Of a stretch of 64,000 bases of DNA, positions 1 through 9,382 are shown one piece after another. Under the pieces are notes generated by a model, which did no database searches, was not told the DNA's origin, and saw only the letters and a program-made list of their open reading frames with translations. Location of the stretch: NCBI GenBank assembly GCA_904063045.1, contig CAJFCJ010000019.1, forward strand, positions 2,309,700 through 2,373,699. The letters run 5' to 3'. The translations under genes and the position numbers were made by a program. Numbering within the stretch: the stretch's first letter is position 1; each line of letters begins with the position of its first letter. The DNA comes from Dimorphilus gyrociliatus. Taxonomy: Eukaryota > Annelida > Polychaeta > Dinophilidae.

Positions 1-341
1 TTAGTAACCATCCTTAGAGTTACCAGTTTATCTTGGCGGCAAGTATAGTGCAAAGTCGTTGAACTTAAGAAATTTAATAATAGAGCAATATTTTCTTTTA
101 ATATCAAAGCAGCGCTCAAGAGCTATTTTTATGTTCTTTTAGTTAGTATATCTCATATTACATAAAAGATTTAATTGCGTTCTACATAATGTAAAAATTG
201 TGTTTTTAGTCTTTTTATTAAAAAAAGAGAGCAAAATTAATTTAATAACATATGTTGTTTTATTTTTATAGTAATATTTTTATAGATTAAATAAAAATTG
301 AAAATACGGACGTTTTGTTTGAGTTTTACAGATGTCTTTGA
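1..341. other. window edge, no gene seen
   Basis: AT-rich sequence between the left edge and the stop codon of the IFT25 gene. It holds several TTTATT words that would act as AATAAA polyadenylation signals for the minus-strand IFT25 transcript. I see no coding exon here. Confidence 0.5.
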
Positions 342-1032
342 TTAGCTGTGGACGGCTGAACCGATGACTTGAATATTATGCACACTTATAAAGTGATCAT
401 AGCCAGAATCGAAGATAAACTTTATATGTTTTGCTGAACCACTCGACACTGGCAGATCTTCTGTCTGAATTAGGTCATTAGCGTTGTCCAATTCTGTTGA
501 TTATAGTTAATTGTAGTTATTTTTAAAGCTTTTGTTATTATTTTATTTAGATAATGACAAAATTTGATTGTGTTTATCAAATGCGCAAGACAAAAAAAGA
601 CATTTACAACAAAGGCTTCACATATTTTACCTCTTTCATGTAGTGGTTCAAAATCTATCGGGTCGTTACTAACACTTCTCTCGATTCGAAAGTGTTTAAC
701 TAAAAGATTTTTGTTTTAATTAATAATTTGTAAAAGTCATAGTTATTTTATAGACTAACCGCTACTGCAATCAATTTTAATTGAGCTAACACTCATCAAT
801 CCTTGGAAACTCACAACGAGTTCTTGTGGAAAGAGACCAGTTGATGCCCAAAATGAGTTTGGAGATCTATTTTGATTATTATTAATAATTATTATTTAAT
901 GCTTCAATCTATTATTATGTGCATAGAATTTATGCTTTACCCATCTATAATACAATCTGGCTGATGTTTCTCGTCGCTTGATGAAGCGAGACTTACTTGA
1001 GCTCCAGAACTTGCGAGAGCGACATTAAACAT
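342..1032 (-). CDS. IFT25: intraflagellar transport protein 25 (HSPB11 family)
   Basis: Small IFT-B1 subunit that pairs with IFT27 inside cilia. Four short exons on the minus strand (941-1032, 760-866, 631-699, 342-493) join in frame with GT-AG borders to give 139 aa; the human protein is about 144 aa. The exons are too short to stand out as ORFs and were found by eye. Diagnostic stretches are CIIDGSPNSFWASTGLFPQE near residues 27-46, RIERSVSNDPIDFE in the middle, and DHFISVHNIQVIG at the C-terminus, which line up with IIDGNPETFW, EKSTSKEPVDFE and DHFASVH of vertebrate IFT25 (a galactose-binding-like jelly roll). The start is the first ATG of exon 1. It is head-to-head with the G-gamma gene at 1404. 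IFT25 is absent from flies and nematodes, which informs the taxonomic guess. Confidence 0.9.
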
Positions 1033-1403
1033 CTTGAATACTCAACAGAAATATTTAGTAAAAAACTCTCCGGTGCAACGGGTTTCTACCAGTTTCTTTT
1101 AAAGTGGTCAAGTCCTCAACGCTCATATTGATCATTATTAAAGAAACTTGGGATATCGCCTAGTCACAGGAAAGCGGTAATTTTCAACAAAGTCTTAAGT
1201 AACTCGAAACTATACTTGTTGATGGCCTTTTTAATTGCAAAATGTAACTGGGTTACTTTTTCGAAATAATTTCGTAAGTCATTGTCTGTTTTTAATACGA
1301 TTTAGAGGATTTTGCTAATAATCTGCTGAAGGTAATCCTTTGCTGAATTAAATCAGAGCCACACCTCTCAAAAGTGACAGTTTGAAACAAGAAATCGACA
1401 AAT
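1033..1403. promoter_or_regulatory. shared 5' region of IFT25 and G gamma
   Basis: A 371-nt non-coding gap between two divergently oriented genes, so it probably contains both promoters. I see no recognisable motif beyond AT-rich sequence. Confidence 0.4.
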
Positions 1404-1679
1404 ATGAGTGAAGCACCAAAAGTTACTGAAGAGCAGGCCTGGCAGACTTGCGTTGAAGATCTACGTAGGCAAGTGCCTATGAATAGGATGCCAATGTCCG
1501 AAGCTCTAAAACTGTAAATTACATTTTTTTTCATAGTATAATTTGAGAAAGTAATTAATTTTAGGATGCTGGACTTCGTAGCGGAGAAGAAAGGTGAAGA
1601 TTTCTTGCTTACGCAAGTCGGCAGAAATAGCTGGACAGAAGCAAAGAATAATAAAAGTGGCGGATGTAATTTAAGTTAA
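1404..1679 (+). CDS. heterotrimeric G protein gamma subunit
   Basis: Two exons (1404-1513 and 1565-1679) encode a 74-aa protein. The second half reads LMLDFVAEKKGEDFLL followed by NSW and a C-terminal CNLS. This is the G-gamma (GGL) plan: an N-terminal helix, a second helix with the D-x-L-L core, an N-P-F/W-type anchor to G beta (here N-S-W, closest to the N-P-W of gamma-13) and a CaaX prenylation box. The Ser at the end of CNLS predicts farnesyl rather than geranylgeranyl. It would form an obligate dimer with G beta at the plasma membrane. Its 3' end faces IFT70 only 70 nt away. The family call is firm; the subtype is not. Confidence 0.8.
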
Positions 1680-1683
1680 AAAA

Positions 1684-1701
1684 AATAAATAGTTATTTAT
1701 T
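1684..1701. terminator. palindromic bidirectional polyadenylation signal
   Basis: Between two convergent stop codons (1679 on plus, 1750 on minus) lies AATAAATA, a 2-nt spacer, then TATTTATT. The left arm is an AATAAA signal for the plus-strand G-gamma mRNA and the right arm is an AATAAA signal for the minus-strand IFT70 mRNA. Confidence 0.6.
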
Positions 1702-1749
1702 AATATAAATGTGCAGTTGGACGGATAAGTTTTGTAAACAATATTTATA

Positions 1750-4352
1750 CTAATACATCAACTGCATTAACAATGCTTTCAAATGCCTAGCTTCATAGGT
1801 TACAGTATTCTTTCCCGGAGGTATAGGATCTTGTTCCAAAGGTTGTTCAATTACAGCTTTAACATCTTTTCCATAAACTAGAATGACGCAATAAATATAA
1901 ATAAATTTTATATGAAATATTACAGAACGATTTGTTGACTTACGTTCACACTGTTCCAGGAATTGTACACACTCGAGAAGAACTTGATCACGCAGCATCA
2001 CCATATGTTTCGAGAGGTTTTCTATTAAACTTAAGAAGCAACGTTTAGCATAGAACCATGTGTCCGTTCCTAGTTTCTTTTGAAACGGCTCAAGAGATTT
2101 GATTACACGGGAAATTCCAAATTCGTAGTTTCCTTTAGCGCAGTACAAAGTCCCAATTACAAGATTGACTATACTCAAATGAAATTGTTTTTTATCGGGA
2201 TCGTCATAAGCAGCCTGTTCCTCTTCCTTTTCAATCTTCCTCATCAACTCCTCAGCTTCTTCATTTTGAGAAGTCATTATATAGGAAACGCATAGATTTG
2301 CTAGGACAATAGCACTTACGTCGAGTATCTGTTATGAGAAATAAAGAGAACAATTGATTTTCTTATTTATGTTTTTTAATTGTAAATTGATATTTACATT
2401 ATCGAAATGTTTTTTAACAATAGGTTCGTAGAATCCAGCTGCCTCTTTAAATTTACCGTCTTGCATGAAAAGAACGTGAGCAACATTTAACTTCCATGTA
2501 TCATGTTCATTACAAAATTCGACGCTCTTTCTAAATATTTTTTCAACTTGAGTATAGTTCTCTAAATCCCAGTAAATTTTTGCCTGCTGCATTAGAACTG
2601 GAATATAACGATCTAAGCATTCGTCATATTCATTCACTTTTCTCTTTACAGCTTCGTCATCGTGACTCTGACGTGCTTCTTGAACATCTTTTGTCAATTT
2701 TCTTAACTGTTCAGTTTGTTTTGATGCCATATCGTCCAACTTCTTATAAGCCTCTTCGGGTGAGGTTTGTCTTGTGATAACAGCTTCAAGAAAATCATAG
2801 AGATACTGAAACAAGTAATAAATCAATTTGGAAAATAGTAAATTGAGCGAAAATAAAGCTAAGTTTAATTTACCGGTGTTAGATATTTTTCGCTCAGATG
2901 AATATTTTCAGCCAAAACATCTGCTGCCATGTCGTAATACTATAAAGTTATTAAATGCGAATAAGATTATTACAGGAATGAATTATAAGTTTTAAAGTTT
3001 TAACCTCGTATTTAACGTATAATAGTAATAAATTTCCAAATGTTTCTTTTGGGAATGGATTCTGTTGCAAAAGAAATTGAAGTTTTTCAAATCCTTCGCT
3101 TGGTTTTGTGTCCATATTCATTAAAGCGTGATTATGCAATGTCACGACATCGATTTCTTCCTCAGATCTTGGAGGCATATCCGTTAGGGCTTCTCTTGCG
3201 GCATCGTAGTTCTTTAATAAATATTCAATCGCCGCCTTTAAATTGAAAGCTTCAACTAATTGCGTTTCGTGTAAAGTTAAAGTATTGCCGACACTTCGAA
3301 CGTCGATACCTTCAGTTGTCATACCAACGCTCAATTCTATTATTAATTTAAATATTTGTAAGAAGTTTGAACTTTTAAATTGAAATTTTTAAGTAGTTAC
3401 CTGGATGATCTCTGATACCACGTTCAATTATATCTGCTATATGTTTTAAGGCTGGAGCAAAACGCTTCATTTCATAATTACAAAGGGCAATATTATAACT
3501 TAAATCGGGCCTGTAGCCAGCTGCATTCAAACCATCTTGAAACTTTTTGCAGGCTTCTTCGTAACGACCTAAAACGTTAGTGAATACGATGATAAATATA
3601 GAATCAATTTGGTGCTATTTTTCGTTAGACACCAACCTTCTTTATATAATAAACAAGCGAGGTTCACTTCTGTATCTGGATCATCGGATGGAGCTTGTTC
3701 AACTAAGCTCTGAGCACTTGGAATATCATCTTCTTCATATTTGATGGCGGACTGATAATAGTTTAATTAAAGTAAAAGACAGAATTAATGAAACTTTGAT
3801 AAATTCTTACTTGTAATTTCAAAACACGTCCTTGATAGTCAGGATTATCAATTTGACAAGATACTCTCATAGCTTCATCATACAAGCAAGCTTTATAAAG
3901 TGATTGGGCATAGTACATTTTATATTCTTCAACCTATAGGGAATGAATGACAGTATTTTAGAATGGTCTATTTTTTCCTTATCATATATTTACTTCGGGA
4001 TGTAATATTGACAATTGTTCATAACAATCTGAAGCGTTGACAAAGTCCTGCATTTGATAGTAGCAGTAACCAAGGAGTGAAAGAGCTGCTCTCGACTTTT
4101 TAAATAAACAATAATTTCCTTTAAAAATTAACATTTTAGAAAAGAAACTACCTTGCTATAGGTTTGAGTAATGTTATTTAATGTTTGTACGCATTCAAAG
4201 TATCGCTGATCCTTTATCTGAAAAAACGAATGTTTTGATTTTTATTAAAAACAAAATAAAGCATCTGTAAAAGAAATTTAATGTGAATGGCAACTTACCA
4301 TTCCATATATAGTAGAAGTTACTTCTCCTTCTTTTATGCCTCCTAAAGACAT
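1750..4352 (-). CDS. IFT70: intraflagellar transport protein 70 (TTC30)
   Basis: TPR superhelical IFT-B1 subunit that wraps around IFT52/IFT88 and is also linked to tubulin polyglutamylation in cilia. About 10 to 12 short exons run from the ATG at 4352 to the TAG at 1750. Nearly every exon matches the TTC30 family: a start exon reading MSLGGIKEGEVTSTIYGM, then LLGYCYYQMQDF, VGMTTEGIDVRSVGNTL, LQFLLQQNPFPKETFGNLLL, a coiled segment with LTKDVQEARQSHDDEA, YAKRCFLSLIENLSKHM, and a tail AVIEQPLEQD. Family length (about 660 aa) appears complete. The last intron, 1878-1943, is in frame and can be mistaken for coding sequence; splicing it restores CELYGKD as in vertebrates. It shares a 3' region with the G-gamma gene and a 5' region with borealin. 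Confidence 0.95.
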
Positions 4353-4760
4353 CTTGATCGCTGCTTTTTTCTGCTGTTTCAAAACGTAAGTTGAAAGCGG
4401 TTCAACTTAAAATTTTTGCAAATATTTTGCAAGTGTGGTTCTTTTTCCGTGGGACGGGTACCCCGTTTGTGACCATTTCCGGTTCCTACCTCTAGATTTG
4501 AAAGTTAACGGAGTATCTAATTTCTATACTCGTAAATTACAGCAAATTCTCCTGGTAATCATTCGTAATTAATGTTAATATTAAATATTTAATTATATTT
4601 GTCGTGTTCTGAGTTTTAAAATGGAATGTAAGCATTTTAAATTTGATTTTATAGGTTTACAAGCATAGGCGACATTAAGTTGTCAAATGTTATTTGAATA
4701 CTACTCTCTCTGTTTAAATACTTAAGTCTAAATAATAATTCTTTTAATTTCAGGTGCAAA
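4353..4760. promoter_or_regulatory. divergent promoter region, IFT70 and borealin
   Basis: A 408-nt spacer between head-to-head genes. A donor-like GTAAGC near 4628 and a TTTCAG acceptor near 4753, just before the borealin ATG, suggest a 5'UTR intron for borealin. No other element recognised. Confidence 0.4.
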
Positions 4761-5341
4761 ATGGCCGATTCGCCCGAATCTCAAAGTATCGAAAAAGCCA
4801 TACAAACCATCCTGAAAGATTTCGAAATCGAAGTTAGTTCGTATCTAGCAGACTTAGATGCTAAAGTGAAAATGATCGAGGGAAAAATGACACAAATTGT
4901 CGATCAACAACTATACAAATTACCTGAAAAGTATCGAAGTATGAAATATGACGATTTCGTAGCTCTTTGCGATGATGATATCGAGCAAAAGGAAGCAAAA
5001 AATGATGTTCCTTCAATAACTTCCACTCTTAGAGGTCGAAGAACTCGCAGGAGAGTTCCAGATCCTCTAACGCCAGGTCGTATGTAATTTTCCTATGTTA
5101 TTTAACAAAAATTGTTCGAAAAATGAGAGAAGAGGATTTGCTAACTGTATATATCTGTTTTATAGCCAATGAAAACAAAGAAAATGCCCAAACTCCAGTT
5201 ATTGGAAAACTACGTAAAGTTGAGGCAGAGGTTGATGGAATTTTAGCTAAAAAGAATCTTAATGGCGTAAACATCAAAGAGGCTAAATCGATGGTAGATA
5301 ATTTAATTTCAAAATTAAGAAGTGTGTCAGATTGTCTATAG
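4761..5341 (+). CDS. borealin (chromosomal passenger complex subunit)
   Basis: Two exons (4761-5079 and 5166-5341) encode 164 aa. Residues about 15-75 match the borealin N-terminal helix that bundles with survivin and INCENP: LKDFEIEVSSYLADLD, then LPEKYRSMKYDDFVAL, corresponding to the FLRDFDREVE and LPKALREMNWLDYFAL segments of human CDCA8. A basic patch RGRRTRRRVPDPLTPGP follows, where human borealin has its nucleosome-binding linker. The C-terminal 60 residues, including KVEAEVDGILAKK, may be a short dimerisation region. The protein is much shorter than human borealin (280 aa). It acts at inner centromeres in mitosis with Aurora B. The identification rests on the N-terminal helix and overall plan. 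Confidence 0.75.
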
Positions 5342-5512
5342 AAACTTATGAATTCATTCATTTTTCTGTTAATACTTTTTGTTCTAAAAAGATCTCCTCA
5401 GTTTTTATCCAATTCACTTAACATTTAAAATTAGTACATTTGTGGATTTTATGCCTAAAACTAATACTTTATTTTTTTTTTTTTGGAGAATTATAACATA
5501 CAAAGAAATCAT

Positions 5513-6478
5513 TTAAAAGTTTAATAAACCAACATCATTTATGTAAAGTATTATTTGTATCAGCTTATCTTCATAATCTGTTACGATACGATCCCAAAGA
5601 GGATCTTGAACACGTTTTTCATATATTGAAGAGAAGGCAGCCGATGCTCCTATATTCCAGTATCCTTTTCCAAATGAGGCAATATTTTGATAAAGTTCTT
5701 GTTTAGTTTGAATTTCTGAAATGAAAATAGAATTTTTTATAACAGAATAATTATAAATCGCTTTTAATTCATACTCAACACATAGTCAGATAATGTATCT
5801 ACAGATTTTCCCCATAAATTTGCTAGCCAAGGTTGCATAAGGTAGTCAGGTATAAGGGCGTACATCAGCCAATTTTTATCCATCAATCTCATCTCCTTTA
5901 ATTTATCTATTATATACTGTTTCTCAACAATTAATGGAAAATTTGGATAATTCACTCTTCTTAGCTCCGACACCAATTTCTTTCGAATTTTCACTATCTT
6001 ACCTAAAGACTTTATATCGCCTTTATACACAAATTTAACATAAGAATCGAAAACAAAGTCGTAATTGATTCTTGTGCCTTACCTATAAAGTTGCTAATAA
6101 TGTCTCTCAAAGTTTCATAGCACTCATAAAATATTTCTTGATCGATAAAGGAGAATATCAAAAGATGAAGATCATCTATCGATATTTCTACGAAAGTATA
6201 ATGGAATATAGAAAGAATAGAGAAAAAAAAGCAACCAACCACCTACTTTTCATTCTGTTAAAACGTCTTAGTTTGTCATAGAAATCTGTCTGATTAATTT
6301 CATCACGTTTATATTCATAAAACTTGTTATAAAATCTTCTAACATCCAATAGATTATTGGCGAATTCCCTAAAATTTTCATTATTATTTTTCAATTGATA
6401 TGGACCATCTTCTTCGTAGGGTTTTGTCAAACAACAAACGAAACATATTATAAGAATACTAATAGTATTTGTTAGCAT
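5513..6478 (-). CDS. uncharacterised secreted protein
   Basis: Four exons on the minus strand, start ATG at 6478 and stop at 5513, about 260 aa. The first 18 residues, MLTNTISILIICFVCCLT, form a clear signal peptide. The mature part is rich in Asp, Lys, Leu and aromatic residues, appears helical, and has no cysteine pattern or transmembrane segment. Landmark segments are FREFANNLLDVRRFYNKFYE, KNWLMYALIPDYLMQPWLA and a C-terminal part with YWNIGASAAFSSIYEKRV. One intron, near 6010-6075, is only about 60 nt and its acceptor is my weakest junction. I do not recognise the family. It is convergent with borealin (172 nt between stops). Confidence 0.5.
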
Positions 6479-7304
6479 TAGTCCTTGTTTAATACGTTTC
6501 GTAGACAGGTAAGCTAGCTTCTATTTTCATAGGTTAATACTTCTTATGGGAGTTACTCCTATTCAAGCGTCCTGTACGGATAAGGAACGGCTTCAGAATG
6601 CTATTCAAAAAAGTAGAAGTAACAATTAAAGATAACTATTGAACTCTTTATATGTCGTTATTTACATAAGAATAATGGGCGGATTGAGTGTCTTATCGAT
6701 ATCGGTATAAATTTTATTTGTAGCCATCTTCAAAATATTAAAAAGACTGATGTTATTTTCAATTATTTAGTTGTTTATGAATAATTACTTTGAATTAATA
6801 TGATGAAATTAACATCTCCCTTAGAAAAACTTATCAAGAAATTGCGTTTCTTTGATAAAATTCAGTATTTTCGAAAAGTGGGAGTTCGTTCAAATATAGC
6901 CACTTTCTATTTTGTTGAATATTTTGTTATAAATCTATTTTGCATCCCTCTTTTACAATTTATATATACAGAATATGGATAATGATAACATTGTATGTGA
7001 TTTCTTTTAAACTTTTTAATATTTCGTATGATTGAAAAGGTATAGCCTTAGTCTCTTTTTCATTTTATCTAACAGTTTTACAACGCATGGTGTTGCAATT
7101 ATCTTCCAATTCTTCTTCTCTATAGATCATCTAGGTTATTATATAGATGTTTACATATCCTTCCTTCCTTACTTCAAGCAGGACCACAGATTTTCAATCT
7201 CAATCTTTTTAATATTTTTATGGTCTGCTGATACTGTCTATACATATGACATTAATACATTAATTGCTTGCATGTCTTATCTAATTCTATCTCAACGTGT
7301 TTGA
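6479..7304. other. intergenic, no gene seen
   Basis: AT-rich sequence between the secreted-protein gene and the low-complexity protein gene. Short open frames on the plus strand at 6800-6982 and 7032-7304 have no recognisable protein character (Phe/Tyr/Ile-rich, as expected from translated AT-rich DNA). Confidence 0.5.
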
Positions 7305-8972
7305 TTAAGGCTCTCTTTGATCGGTTTGGAGATGTGTGTCTGAGTCATTTGAAATGATTTTCCTAGACCTAAGTGTATTGTTATGGTAGCAGGGGCAACA
7401 ACAACAGCAGCAACAATAAACCATATGTGTACAATGAATAATTTCTTCGTGGGATAAACTGCAGTCTGATTCGGATTGTTCATCAGAATAATTAGGTAAA
7501 TTTTCATTTATTTTATCGCTCTTTAAGAAAGTTGTGAAGTTTGTATCTTTACTATTTAACTCATCCCAATCTACTGTAATGGGAATTGTCGATATCTTTG
7601 TTTTAAAGTTAAAGAAACCAAGTGGAAAAGATGTCTCTAACGGCGATAGTAAAATTTCAATTATTGACTGTTCTGTTAAAGTAACTGTTGTTAAAATTGG
7701 TAGATAGTCGTTCAAGTTTATAAGTAATGCAGTTTCCAGCGGACTAAGGAGAATATTTAATTTACGATGTAAGTATTCGTGGGTAATTTTTAAATCAAGA
7801 TATATGTTCTCCGCTTTAATCTCTTCTTTAACTTTCCACTTATTCGTGTTCAAATTATACATAGGTTGATCCAATTTTGAAGTAAATAGTTTATTGGGGG
7901 TGCTCAGAGGAGACATTAACAAATTCAATAAATCGTTATCTTCCCTATCCGATTCGCTTTGAAAAGATTTTATAAAACTCGAATCCTTATTCAAAGGTAA
8001 TTCATCATCAATTTTAAAGAAATCGAATGGCTGTAAAAGCGCTTCGATAATAGGCCTTTTAATTCTAGGCTCAATTATTGCAGGTTTCTGGGAAATATTC
8101 TCGTCATTGCTTTTAGAGTCTAGACACGTAACAAAGTAATTTTCTCTTTCCGTCGCAACAATAACAGTGTAATTTTTACTAAAATGTCTTTGTAAAGATT
8201 TTCCTTCATTCGACTGTATTCTATCTGCTTTGATTTGATAAACAAAAGATATAAGGGTAGTTTTAATAGAATATTTTCCTTTCGTACCTACACCCAAATG
8301 AGAACATTTAGAGGAGATATTTCCTTGTAATATCTTCTGATTTTTTTCATATTTTTCATCATTTTTCGCACTTTTTAATGTATTTGTTCTATTATATTGA
8401 TAATTGTATAAATTACATGATTTATCAAGTTGTTCCCCAACAAAACGAGGAGATTTGGCATCATTATTTGTTAATAGAGTTTCATTAAGCTTCTCTTCTA
8501 ATATTGATATTTTCATTCTAAAGTAATTTTCATTGTCGTTTGAATGAGCGTTCATCTTTTTCATATTAACAGCCGTGGAGTCGTTAGTTAGAATATCGTT
8601 ATCAAATGTTTGAACAGATTTATCGCAATGCTCAATATCATTTAACTCTGATTGAGTAAAGGAGATAACATGTGTAATGTTCTTTGTTTTCTCAACCTCG
8701 CCCATATCTTCATTATTATGTAATTTTAAAGGGAGTACTATTAGTTTACTTTCTACGCTTGTCTTCTCGGAATAGCTATCACTATATTTTTCCAGCTTTA
8801 AGCAATCTTGATCGTTTTTACCATCACTAAAAGTTTGCGTGACATTGTCAATCATTAAGGAATTATTTGCTTGTACAGCCTCGCGAAAAGGTTGGTTTAA
8901 AAGGTCTATTCTTAATAATTTATTAGGTAGTGTAGAATTGACTTTAACATTTTGGAATTGTTTTCCCATCAT
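7305..8972 (-). CDS. uncharacterised low-complexity protein with repeated LLSP motifs
   Basis: A single open frame of 555 codons with no intron visible. It is rich in Asn, Ser, Lys, Asp and Leu and is predicted largely disordered. Five leucine-proline motifs recur: LLNQPF near the N-terminus, then LLQPF, LLMSPL, LLSPLETALL and LLSPLETSFP in the C-terminal half. Near the end a CAG/CAA-type microsatellite on the plus strand is read as a run of seven cysteines followed by PCYH. An open frame at 8977-9189 immediately upstream, out of frame, could be an upstream exon (it begins MSERVLKLLIQTLRYLS) but I cannot place a convincing junction. No family recognised. The long open frame in AT-rich DNA argues for a real gene. 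Confidence 0.5.
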   Translation of the reverse strand: MMGKQFQNVKVNSTLPNKLLRIDLLNQPFREAVQANNSLMIDNVTQTFSDGKNDQDCLKLEKYSDSYSEKTSVESKLIVLPLKLHNNEDMGEVEKTKNITHVISFTQSELNDIEHCDKSVQTFDNDILTNDSTAVNMKKMNAHSNDNENYFRMKISILEEKLNETLLTNNDAKSPRFVGEQLDKSCNLYNYQYNRTNTLKSAKNDEKYEKNQKILQGNISSKCSHLGVGTKGKYSIKTTLISFVYQIKADRIQSNEGKSLQRHFSKNYTVIVATERENYFVTCLDSKSNDENISQKPAIIEPRIKRPIIEALLQPFDFFKIDDELPLNKDSSFIKSFQSESDREDNDLLNLLMSPLSTPNKLFTSKLDQPMYNLNTNKWKVKEEIKAENIYLDLKITHEYLHRKLNILLSPLETALLINLNDYLPILTTVTLTEQSIIEILLSPLETSFPLGFFNFKTKISTIPITVDWDELNSKDTNFTTFLKSDKINENLPNYSDEQSESDCSLSHEEIIHCTHMVYCCCCCCCPCYHNNTLRSRKIISNDSDTHLQTDQREP

Positions 8973-9382
8973 AAATTTAATTATATATCTTATTTATTAA
9001 TAAAAAATTGGATTGTTTCTTGCCATTTCTTTGTAATTGAAGATTGTAGAAATTGTTTTTACCCTCCCCACCCCTAGTTATATTTTGTTTAATATTTAAA
9101 TAATCTTTTATATGATCAAAAAAATTCAAATTTTTTCCACTCAAATAACGTAAAGTTTGTATTAATAATTTTAACACTCTTTCCGACATTTACAAGGAAA
9201 AGCGAATTTGCTTTGTCTTAACAAGGAAAATTTGTAAAGAAATAACTTTTGTCGTATTAGAGCCACACGTTGGTATCGAATGGAAGAAAGTTTGCTTCAT
9301 ATAACAGTTTTTTATGTTTTTTTGAAGGACGGAGCAAGTTTCATTAATACAGCCTCTTGAAAAAAAAATAATAAAGAAAACA
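8973..9382. other. spacer between low-complexity gene and SMG5
   Basis: Contains the 3' region of SMG5 and a 70-codon minus-strand open frame (8977-9189) that might be a 5' exon of the preceding gene. Nothing else recognised. Confidence 0.35.

Noticed and set aside
1292-1534. 80-codon minus-strand open frame
   Set aside because: It is the antisense shadow of the G gamma first exon, which has the family's sequence pattern and splices in frame.
6800-7304. Two plus-strand open frames of 60 and 90 codons
   Set aside because: Phe/Ile/Tyr-rich, no motif, no splice-linked neighbours; consistent with chance in AT-rich DNA.
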